Positions 6,668 through 13,045 of a stretch of 13,045 nucleotides of DNA are shown here, one piece after another. The DNA comes from CAYFJO01 sp964343305 (GTDB lineage: Bacteria > Planctomycetota > Planctomycetia > Pirellulales > Pirellulaceae): positions 1-13,045 of the forward strand of contig CAYFJO010000306.1 of assembly GCA_964343305.1 (NCBI GenBank), in the 5' to 3' direction. The first letter of the stretch is position 1. The number at the start of each line of letters is the position of its first letter. The notes under the pieces are model-generated. The model worked only from the letters and a program-made list of their open reading frames with translations. It searched no databases and was not told the origin of the DNA. The position numbers and the translations under genes are program-made.

Positions 6668-7549
6668 CTACAATAGTAGGTCGGAGATCTGATTTAGATC
6701 GATGATGACGATATCTGCTTCGATGTTTCTTATGCGTTCGTCGCCAACTCGCCACCGCAAACTTCGTCCGTCGCCAGCGAACAACGCGGTTCGAAAGCCG
6801 ACGGCCTGGGCCGGCATGACATCGTTCAGCATATCGTTACCAATGTATAGTACTTCGGACGGCTTGATGCCGCGACTTTCAAGAGATTCGCGAGCAAGCT
6901 CGTAAAGATAAAGGCCCGGTTTCGCTTGGCCGTATTGATACGAGTAAAAGCACAGATTGGCGTTGAATGCCAACTCGTTCAAGGATTTCCCCAGCAAGGC
7001 CTGGAATAGGTCGAGCGTGAAAAACTGGGCGTTGCTGACGATGCCCAGCGCCATGCCGGCGGAACGCAAATCGTCTAGACAGTCATCGACATGCGGCATC
7101 GGCCAAACGGGATTGGCGCGGACTTCAAACTGGACTGCCAGTTCAGACGAGTCGATTTTTTGATCACGATCGATCCAATCCTGCTGACCGAACTTATCCA
7201 GCACTTCGTCCCATACCGCCGTGATATCGACTTCAGGATATTCGACGCCCTGCTCGCGCGAGCGCTTGTGGTGGCCGCCGATTGTCTTTGACAAAATCGC
7301 GGCGGCTTTTTCCGCGTCTCCGCGAAACTCCACGAGCATTTTCGTTAGCGCCGCAGTCAGCGCCGAGGCGCGGCTCGTTTCCATCGCGGTTCCTACGTCG
7401 CCGCTGCCGCTGATGAACATCGTACCGTAGACATCGAACAGCACCGACCGAATGCCATCGATCCTCGCCAGACGAGGCGTTTCATTCGTCGCAACGGGCC
7501 GCAGCGGTCGGCTGTTACTGCGAATGATCGTGCAGAAGTCGGCAGTCAT
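6668..7549 (-). CDS. HAD-superfamily hydrolase, candidate MGG-3-phosphate phosphatase (MggB-like)
   Basis: The 293-residue product has all four HAD motifs. Motif I is VLFDVYGTM with nucleophile Asp39, motif II is GIVSNAQFF with Ser172, motif III is Lys210 in YGQAKPGLYL, and motif IV is LYIGNDMLNDVMPAQAVGF (Asp239, Asp243). A helical cap fits between motifs I and II (about 55-160), as in the C1-cap group. The residue two after the nucleophile is Tyr41, not the Asp usual in phosphatases; the D-x-Y-G-T form is familiar from 2-haloacid dehalogenases. The start at 7549 overlaps the stop of the upstream transferase by four bases (ATGA), which points to coupled translation and a shared pathway. The context suggests dephosphorylation of glucosyl- or mannosylglucosyl-3-phosphoglycerate. 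R. baltica is known to use a novel, specific phosphatase for this step. The function is inferred; the family assignment is firm. Confidence 0.8.
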   Translation of the reverse strand: MTADFCTIIRSNSRPLRPVATNETPRLARIDGIRSVLFDVYGTMFISGSGDVGTAMETSRASALTAALTKMLVEFRGDAEKAAAILSKTIGGHHKRSREQGVEYPEVDITAVWDEVLDKFGQQDWIDRDQKIDSSELAVQFEVRANPVWPMPHVDDCLDDLRSAGMALGIVSNAQFFTLDLFQALLGKSLNELAFNANLCFYSYQYGQAKPGLYLYELARESLESRGIKPSEVLYIGNDMLNDVMPAQAVGFRTALFAGDGRSLRWRVGDERIRNIEADIVIIDLNQISDLLL

Positions 7550-9099
7550 GTTTCCAGGCGAATCGGATTCAGTCGCGAAAGGTCAAGAAAGCGGGCAAGA
7601 ATTCGCTCGCCGTGCGGCAAGTCGCGCACGGTCGCATCGCGCGAGCTGTTGATCGTGGCGTCGTAAATCCGCATCAGTCGCCCTTGGGAAACAGCCAGCG
7701 AGTACATGGACTCGACGACATCGCGATTCTGTCGGCCGACCGCATGGTCGCTGTTGGCGTCGCGCAAGCCATGCTTGATGTGCGGATTCAACTGAAGTAA
7801 TTCCTCACGCTTTGCCGCATCCTCGTGAACCAGTTGGATTACCCGTCGTTGATGTTCACTGCCCAGCATTGCAAAGTCGACCTTGCCATCATCAATCAGC
7901 GTGTCCAGTTGTTCGTCCACACGGGCGTTGCCGGGACGGACGTCAAATGCGGCCTGGGTTTTCTCAAATACATCGCGCAGCACCGCGCGAAACTGATCTT
8001 CGCCAATCCATGCGACAGGCACGAGCATACGGCGGTACAAGTCGTCCAGCCTCATGCCTGATTCGACGAATCCACCGGTGATCTCCGGCAAATCACGACC
8101 AATCAACCGGCGTCCGACTAACCATGCTTCGAGAAATACCAAGCCGAAACCTTCCGCCACACTGGTCGTCAAGATCGCGTCCGCGGCGGCCAGGTTTTCT
8201 TTGAACTGCAAGCCGTCGTCGCGGCCCGTTTCAAAAAAGAAGCGCAGATTGAATCGGTCGACAAAGTGCTTCCACAGGTCGTACAACTTTCGTTCCACCG
8301 GATTGATGGGTGCCAAGGTCACGCCGCCGGATACATCGTCGCCGCCGAGCACGGACCACAAAATTGCCTCGCCAATGTTCTTGCGGGCGATCGCGCGAAC
8401 CGGATACAACACGAATTGATGATGACTTGGGACACCAAATCGATCGCACAGTTTCGCGCGTGCCTCGTCTTTGTCCGGCAGCGGACCAAACGGCGACACA
8501 GCGTTGGGCAGCAGATGCAGGTTCGACGACTCGATCCCCGCATCGGCCAGGGTTCTGTGATCGCGGCCGTTGAGCACGGCGTAGTGAATCTGTGACGCTT
8601 GCGGGTAAAGCTCCGCCGACAACCGAGCCGAGTCGTGACAATCCAGCCCGTCGGCCAATCGCCGATAATTGTCGGGCCGAAAGTCTTCCGCGAAATCGTG
8701 AATGTGCAGCAGCAACGCATAGCCGCGTCGCGCCAAATCCGATACGGCCCTAGTTAGTGATGCGTTTTTTCCCAAGGCATGATTGTGGATATGCAGCACG
8801 GTTGTGTCGGCGGTCATTCCGAGCGAATCGAGCGTTTCGCAAATCGCACCGCACAGAGGTTCGCCGCGCGCGGGGCCGTCTTCGTAATCCAACCCTGCGA
8901 TTTTGTGCGACGACACGGGAAACGACTCGCAGACGGTCAGCCCGGCCAGATCCGTCCCTTGATCCCGGCCTCCGTAAAGCAACGCCACACGGCTTGGCCG
9001 CCGCCCAGCGTCAGGAGAATCTAGAGCACGCAGATGACTTTGCACTACTTGCGTCACGCCGCCGCGGTTCAGGTGGTAGTGAAGAATGGCAATATTCAT
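7546..9099 (-). CDS. GT-B glycosyltransferase (GT4-like), first gene of the solute cluster
   Basis: The 517-residue product starts MNIAILHYHLNRGGVTQVV, a GT-B N-terminal strand with a glycine-rich loop. In the donor domain I see LYPVRAIARKNIGEA (231-245; Arg235 and Lys240 as phosphate binders) and the EX7E motif Glu316...Glu324 in VAEGFGLVFLEAW. HIHNHALGKN and LHIHDFAEDFRPDNY (about 103-112 and 131-145) are His/Asp-rich stretches near the expected acceptor site. The start at 9099 has a GAGG ribosome binding site; the frame continues to 9171 upstream, but that part lies in the divergent promoter region. About 120 residues beyond the EX7E core form a helical C-terminal extension, longer than typical GT4 enzymes. 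Its 4-nt overlap with the HAD gene makes it a good candidate for mannosylglucosyl-3-phosphoglycerate synthase (MggA). That assignment is inference; sucrose-phosphate- or trehalose-type transferases are alternatives. Confidence 0.78.
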   Translation of the reverse strand: MNIAILHYHLNRGGVTQVVQSHLRALDSPDAGRRPSRVALLYGGRDQGTDLAGLTVCESFPVSSHKIAGLDYEDGPARGEPLCGAICETLDSLGMTADTTVLHIHNHALGKNASLTRAVSDLARRGYALLLHIHDFAEDFRPDNYRRLADGLDCHDSARLSAELYPQASQIHYAVLNGRDHRTLADAGIESSNLHLLPNAVSPFGPLPDKDEARAKLCDRFGVPSHHQFVLYPVRAIARKNIGEAILWSVLGGDDVSGGVTLAPINPVERKLYDLWKHFVDRFNLRFFFETGRDDGLQFKENLAAADAILTTSVAEGFGLVFLEAWLVGRRLIGRDLPEITGGFVESGMRLDDLYRRMLVPVAWIGEDQFRAVLRDVFEKTQAAFDVRPGNARVDEQLDTLIDDGKVDFAMLGSEHQRRVIQLVHEDAAKREELLQLNPHIKHGLRDANSDHAVGRQNRDVVESMYSLAVSQGRLMRIYDATINSSRDATVRDLPHGERILARFLDLSRLNPIRLET

Positions 9100-9218
9100 G
9101 GCGACCTCATTACCACATTTTGAATCGCTGGACGGAATTCGTAAACCGGCGGATTGCACGGGCATCGGCAACAGGTGAAAATGTTTGGCGTTACAACATC
9201 CTCCAAGGAAACAGAATC
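9100..9218. promoter_or_regulatory. Divergent intergenic region, solute cluster / Gfo oxidoreductase
   Basis: These 119 bp must hold the start signals of both divergent transcripts. On the minus strand, TTTACG and CAAAAT separated by 17 nt (plus-strand positions about 9117-9145) give a partial match that would yield a very short leader before the ATG at 9099. On the plus strand, TTGCAC (9154-9159) and GAAAAT (9177-9182), also 17 nt apart, are a weak match. Neither is strong. AAGGAA at 9204-9209 is the ribosome binding site of the oxidoreductase. Confidence 0.3.
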
Positions 9219-10319
9219 ATGGCGAAGATCCGCGTAGGTGTGATTGGACATACAGGTCGGGGAAACTATGGCCACGGCTTGGACACCGTGTGGCTGCATA
9301 TGCCCGAAACACAGATCGTCGGCGTCGCGGATGCGCACGAGGCTGGCTTGAAGAGCGCTGCGTCTCGACTCAAAGCGCCCCAAGCCTACGCCGACTATCG
9401 AGAACTTCTCGACAAAGAAAAGCCCGAAATCGTCAGCATCGGGCCACGCTGGCTGGATCAACATCGCGACATCGTGTTGGCCGCGGTCGAGCGTGGCATT
9501 CATGTTTACATGGAGAAGCCGTTCTGCCGATCGCTGGAAGAAGCGGATGAAATCGTCGCTGCCTGTGACAAGTACAAAGTCAAACTCGCGATCGCTCATC
9601 AAACCCGGTACAGTCCCAAGATCCAAGTCGTCCGCGACCTGATTCACGACGACAAGATCGGCCGCGTGCTTGAGTTTCGCGGCCGTGGCAAAGAGGATCA
9701 TCGCGGCGGAGGCGAAGACCTGTGGGTGTTGGGCAGCCACATCATGAATTTGATTCACACATTCGGTGGCGAACCGAAATGGTGTTTCGCTTCGGCTTTG
9801 CAAGACGGCAAGCCGATCACCAAGGAGCACGTCAAACCCGGCAACGAGGGAATCGGTCCGCTTGCCGGAGACGCGATCCGTGCAATGTATGGCATGAATG
9901 AAGGAGCGACGGCGTATTTTGGGTCATTCCGTAAGACGAACGAAGGCGGCCGCCGATTCGCATTGCAGATTTGCGGATCGAAGGGAATCATTGAAATCGT
10001 GACGGGATATTTGCCATCCGTGTTCTATTTGCCCGATCCATCCTGGTCTCCCGGACGCAGCGGAAAGGATTGGATTCACGTCAGCTCGGCGGGCGTCGGC
10101 AAGCCCGAACCACTCAAGGACTTGGACCACTCGGCGGGCAACGTCACGGCCTGTCGAGATTTAGTCGCCGCGATTGACGAAGATCGTTTGCCCGAATGCA
10201 ACGTCTACGAAGCACGCACGACGGTTGAAATGATCGCGGGTGTGTTTGAATCGCATCGGGCTGGCGGCCCGGTTTTGATGCCACTCAAGAATCGGAAAAA
10301 TCCACTAGATTTGCTCTAA
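9219..10319 (+). CDS. Gfo/Idh/MocA-family NAD(P)-dependent oxidoreductase
   Basis: The 366-residue product starts MAKIRVGVIGHTGRGNYGHG, the Rossmann dinucleotide-binding glycine motif. It carries the family EKP signature at Glu99-Lys100-Pro101 (YMEKPF), where the Lys is a catalytic or substrate-binding residue. The C-terminal domain has DLWVLGSHIMNLIH (167-180), corresponding to the region that supplies the catalytic His. AHQTRYSPKIQVVRDLI (126-142) is also typical. Such enzymes oxidise or reduce sugars, inositols and related polyols, and planctomycetes carry many paralogues. No Tat-type leader is visible, unlike many planctomycete members, so it is probably cytoplasmic. The start at 9219 is supported by AAGGAA 9 nt upstream; the longer frame from 8757 is antisense to the glycosyltransferase gene. 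The substrate is unknown. The gene is divergent from the solute cluster, but a functional link is unproven. Confidence 0.88.
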   Translation: MAKIRVGVIGHTGRGNYGHGLDTVWLHMPETQIVGVADAHEAGLKSAASRLKAPQAYADYRELLDKEKPEIVSIGPRWLDQHRDIVLAAVERGIHVYMEKPFCRSLEEADEIVAACDKYKVKLAIAHQTRYSPKIQVVRDLIHDDKIGRVLEFRGRGKEDHRGGGEDLWVLGSHIMNLIHTFGGEPKWCFASALQDGKPITKEHVKPGNEGIGPLAGDAIRAMYGMNEGATAYFGSFRKTNEGGRRFALQICGSKGIIEIVTGYLPSVFYLPDPSWSPGRSGKDWIHVSSAGVGKPEPLKDLDHSAGNVTACRDLVAAIDEDRLPECNVYEARTTVEMIAGVFESHRAGGPVLMPLKNRKNPLDLL

Positions 10320-10342
10320 TCCACACCATTCCTGCGAATCCG

Positions 10343-10372
10343 TTGCAAAATTCTCCCGCAATTCCTTATATT
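10343..10372 (+). promoter_or_regulatory. Sigma70-like promoter for the HEAT/CxxCH protein
   Basis: TTGCAA (10343-10348) and TATATT (10367-10372) are 18 nt apart in the 130-bp gap before the next gene. The transcript would have a leader of about 70 nt. The match is good, but it is supported by sequence only. Confidence 0.4.
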
Positions 10373-10449
10373 CAATTGAACGGGCTATCGCAGGGGTTTA
10401 CGTTCGTCAAAGCGCTGTTCTGGCGCAAACGATGGAGAGGAGAGAGCAA

Positions 10450-12234
10450 ATGTGTAGCCCTAATCGAGGTCCCTTTGATGATGGCGATCTGATAGGACGT
10501 TCAGTTCCGCGAGAGCAGTTGGTGATGATCGGCGTGGGCGGCGTAATTGGATTCACTGCGTCCGTGCTATTTGTGTCTTGTTGCGTTGTTTACACGAGTT
10601 CGAAGCCTAATCAAAGCAAGAAACCTATTCAAGTTGGATCGATCGAAGTCGCGAAATTGCCACTAGAAGCAACCAGCAAGGTTGATTCACCCAACGAGAA
10701 GACGTCGCGCCCTGAATTTGAGAACCCTCAAACGTCCCGCAAGCAACCGTCGATGGTCCACGATCCGATTCAGAAACGTTCCGACTTGTTGGAAGAACCG
10801 TCAATCGCTGCTTTGGTAGTTAGACAACTGCCAATCGTGGAATCGAAAAACTCGAACGTCGCCAAATCAACGGATGACGAAAACAACGCGTTGGAGCCGT
10901 CGTCGACGGTTGATTCGTCGGTCAAGGAAAAGTCACCAGTGGATAGGCCGCAAACGAAATCTCCTGGCGGAGTCAAATCTAATTCGGCGCGAGAACTCGA
11001 TTTGCTAAACGAGTTGAACGACATCGTGCGTGACCTTGACTTGCGCACCATGAAAGGAACCTACTACGCATACACGCAAAAAGTGAACAAGTCCAAGCCG
11101 CGCCGCAGTCTCGAATCCTTTGAGGCAACGAAGGACGTGGGACGAAAGAACATCGACATTCATCCGATCCTCGAATTGGCCAACACGGATGAGAACCTTT
11201 ATGGATTGCCTTTCCTGCGCGGTAATCGTTGTCGAATCAATCCAAGTGAGATTCCTTGGATGACCAAGATATCTCGCGATCTTACATCTGCTCGCGCTGT
11301 ATTGTCGCGCGCCCGCACCGACGTTTCGCTTCGGATTGACCAAGAAGTCGCGCGCAAGTTGGCTCAGAAACATGAATGGCGGAAATCTGAAGCGGTGCCA
11401 GCCTTGATGCAAACCGTGCAGGCCGACGGACGCGTGGCACGACTGCAACTGCTGCATACGTTGGCCTACACCAAGTCGCCGGCTGCCAGCCGGGCGTTAG
11501 CCAAACGTGCAGTTTTCGAACTTTGGGATGAGGCACGCGAGACTGCCGTGAGATATCTTCGAGACCGCAACCGCGACGAATTTCGCCATGTGCTGCTCTA
11601 CGGGCTGCGCTATCCTTGGGCACCTGTCGCGGAACATGCGGGACAAGCCTTGATTGCGTTAAACGACCACGGAGCGATACGGCCGATCATCGAACTGCTG
11701 GACGAGCCAAGCCCATCTGCCCCGTTTCAGAATCGTCAAGGCGACTGGGTAGTTCGTGAAATGGTGCGCGTAAATCACATGCGGAATTGCAAACTTTGCC
11801 ACGCTCCCTCGTTGGCTGACACCGATCCAATACGTGGACTTGTGCCTGTTCCGGGCCAATCGATTCCCATCCTCTATTACTCGAGCCCACGACAAGGCGA
11901 CTTTGTGCGAGCGGATGTTACCTACATTCGCCAGGATTTCTCGTTAACACATCGGGTTGCAAACCTGCACCCTTGGCCCGAACGCCAGCGTTTTGACTAT
12001 TTTGTGCGGCAACGAAAACTCTGTGGGATAGAGGCTCTATTCTCCACTGTGCGTCCCATCGATGGTTCATCTGGTCGACCTCTGCCAAGCTATCCCCAGC
12101 GAGAAACCGCGCTTACGGTACTGCGTAAGCTAACGTTGGTCGATATGGGAAGCGAAACAAAGGCGTGGAAGATGTACTATGCAGAAACGATTGAACACGC
12201 ATTTGCCGACAGGAACTCCGCGGGGGATTCGTAA
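10450..12234 (+). CDS. Membrane-anchored HEAT-like repeat protein with CxxCH heme motif (planctomycete type)
   Basis: The 594-residue product has a short cytoplasmic N-terminus and one transmembrane helix at about residues 24-48 (LVMIGVGGVIGFTASVLFVS). A Ser/Lys/Glu/Pro-rich low-complexity linker runs to about 180, followed by a folded domain rich in Arg/Ala/Leu helices (about 270-425) that resembles HEAT repeats. A single CxxCH (Cys447, Cys450, His451 in NCKLCHAP) is the c-type heme attachment motif. It lies on the exported side if the helix is a signal anchor. The end, ETALTVLRKLTLVDMGSETK, resembles the last HEAT unit of many planctomycete proteins. The start at 10450 is chosen because GGAGAGGAG lies directly before it; the ATG at 10432 would put that ribosome binding site inside the gene. 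It stops 8 bp from the convergent next gene. The function is unknown; a scaffold or cytochrome-like role is possible. Confidence 0.75.
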   Translation: MCSPNRGPFDDGDLIGRSVPREQLVMIGVGGVIGFTASVLFVSCCVVYTSSKPNQSKKPIQVGSIEVAKLPLEATSKVDSPNEKTSRPEFENPQTSRKQPSMVHDPIQKRSDLLEEPSIAALVVRQLPIVESKNSNVAKSTDDENNALEPSSTVDSSVKEKSPVDRPQTKSPGGVKSNSARELDLLNELNDIVRDLDLRTMKGTYYAYTQKVNKSKPRRSLESFEATKDVGRKNIDIHPILELANTDENLYGLPFLRGNRCRINPSEIPWMTKISRDLTSARAVLSRARTDVSLRIDQEVARKLAQKHEWRKSEAVPALMQTVQADGRVARLQLLHTLAYTKSPAASRALAKRAVFELWDEARETAVRYLRDRNRDEFRHVLLYGLRYPWAPVAEHAGQALIALNDHGAIRPIIELLDEPSPSAPFQNRQGDWVVREMVRVNHMRNCKLCHAPSLADTDPIRGLVPVPGQSIPILYYSSPRQGDFVRADVTYIRQDFSLTHRVANLHPWPERQRFDYFVRQRKLCGIEALFSTVRPIDGSSGRPLPSYPQRETALTVLRKLTLVDMGSETKAWKMYYAETIEHAFADRNSAGDS

Positions 12235-12242
12235 GAGTCAAC

Positions 12243-13045
12243 TTAGATTATTCCAATCACCTCACGTTTTCCCTTGCATCTACTACCCTCGATTCCTTTT
12301 ACATAGCCGTTGAAGCGAACTCGAATTACGACGTTGTGGCCCATCGGTTGGGAAGCTAACTCATCGAAAGTTGTCACTGTTGCCGGAAACGCGGTTAAGA
12401 GCTTTGCGTTCGATTCGGCTGGGTCGTCATACCAGTAGATGAGAAGATAACGGACGTTGGAAGGGTGTGGGACTGGAATCAAGTGGGTGAAGATCCGCAC
12501 TTGACGTTGTGACTGTCCCGGCGTTTTGGCTCTAATTGTTTCGAGGATTCCGCAACGCTTTTGTTTGCGATAGCCAAAACTGGTCAACATCGTGGAGACA
12601 AGATGTTTGTATTGACGGAGCAAACGAATCTCTTTTTCGCGACCTTGCCAGGCGATGCGTCCAAGGAAATACGTCAAATTGTTCAGCAGCGATCCGGCGG
12701 TGGGATTGGGGCGCAATGTCGGTGTTGAAATTCCAAAACCATTTTCGAGATCCGGCTGCACCCAGCGGTCTCGTTTATGCCCATAGGGTGTTTTCACAAG
12801 ACTAAACAAATAGCCGTATGTATGTTGCAAACCGGCATGAACCAGTGGGTCTTTCATCTCGACGCCGGCCAAGTCTTCGATCACGGATAAAATTGCCGGG
12901 TGGACGATTTGTTCGTCAGCAAGGTCGTCGTGGTTTCGACAGCGGCCCCACAGTTTCAACCACGGTTGGTTTTTGACGATTTGTCGCAGTTGCGCGTAGA
13001 TCGCTGGACAGCCCTTTTTGAGCACATCGGTGAGCGAGTTCTGTG
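12243..13045 (-). CDS. Hypothetical protein, probably continuing past the right edge
   Basis: I do not recognise this protein. The frame is open from the window edge to TAA at 12245-12243, about 267 residues. A GTG at 13025 could serve as a start, but no ribosome binding site precedes it and the frame stays open upstream (QNSLTD...), so the true start is probably outside. The first half is helical and charged, with aromatic residues (NQPWLKLWGRCRNHDDLAD, KTPYGHKRDRWVQPDLE). The middle has GISTPTLRPNPTAGSLLNN and a basic helix. The last third looks like beta strands (RIFTHLIPVPHP, RYLLIYWYDDP, VVIRVRFNGYVKGIEG). There is no transmembrane segment, signal peptide or catalytic motif I can name. 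It is convergent with the HEAT/CxxCH gene with only 8 bp between stops. Confidence 0.65.
   Translation of the reverse strand, partial: QNSLTDVLKKGCPAIYAQLRQIVKNQPWLKLWGRCRNHDDLADEQIVHPAILSVIEDLAGVEMKDPLVHAGLQHTYGYLFSLVKTPYGHKRDRWVQPDLENGFGISTPTLRPNPTAGSLLNNLTYFLGRIAWQGREKEIRLLRQYKHLVSTMLTSFGYRKQKRCGILETIRAKTPGQSQRQVRIFTHLIPVPHPSNVRYLLIYWYDDPAESNAKLLTAFPATVTTFDELASQPMGHNVVIRVRFNGYVKGIEGSRCKGKREVIGII

Noticed and set aside
6594..6755. An N-terminal extension of the 421-aa glycosyltransferase up to 6755.
   Set aside because: It would overlap the 3' end of the HAD gene, is strongly Arg/His/Lys-rich and precedes the normal GT-B start MGHKIGFVG.
8757..9218. A 154-residue extension of the Gfo/Idh/MocA gene.
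   Set aside because: It is antisense to the 517-aa transferase. The Rossmann strand begins at the ATG at 9219, which has a good ribosome binding site.

Overview
The window looks like a chromosomal segment from a planctomycete of the Rhodopirellula/Pirellula type. The evidence is a moderately GC-rich sequence, a large membrane-anchored HEAT-like protein carrying a single CxxCH motif and ending in a planctomycete-style 'LRKLT...W' segment, and a compatible-solute cluster of the kind known from Rhodopirellula baltica. This assignment is an inference from gene content. No rRNA or tRNA gene, CRISPR array, transposase or phage gene was seen.

Layout. Positions 1-677 (minus) hold the N-terminal part of a formamidopyrimidine-DNA glycosylase (mutM), cut by the window edge. 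Positions 769-954 (plus) may encode a 61-residue two-helix membrane protein. Positions 1037-2005 (plus) encode a YhaM-type OB-fold plus HD-domain 3'-5' exoribonuclease. From 9099 down to 2079 the minus strand carries five genes in one direction: a GT-B glycosyltransferase (517 aa), a HAD hydrolase (293 aa), a second GT-B glycosyltransferase (421 aa), a GH13 sucrose-phosphorylase-like enzyme (587 aa) and, after a 265-bp gap, glucosyl-3-phosphoglycerate synthase (gpgS, 406 aa). Divergent from this block, 9219-10319 (plus) is a Gfo/Idh/MocA oxidoreductase. Next come the 594-residue membrane-anchored HEAT/CxxCH protein (10450-12234, plus) and, convergent with it, an unrecognised protein that probably continues beyond the right edge (12243-13045, minus).

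How the genes work together. GpgS joins glucose from an NDP-glucose to 3-phosphoglycerate. In R. baltica this step is followed by a mannosyltransferase (MggA) and a phosphatase (MggB), giving the rare osmolyte mannosylglucosylglycerate (MGG). The two glycosyltransferases and the HAD enzyme here are the obvious candidates for those later steps. The GH13 protein belongs to the group containing sucrose phosphorylase and glucosylglycerate phosphorylase, and would give a phosphorolytic recycling or turnover arm. Tight junctions support one transcript for the first four genes: a 4-nt ATGA overlap between the 517-aa transferase and the HAD gene, and a 1-nt TAGTG overlap between the 421-aa transferase and the GH13 gene. 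The main open points are which transferase does what, why there are two, and why the putative phosphatase has a D-x-Y rather than a D-x-D nucleophile motif.
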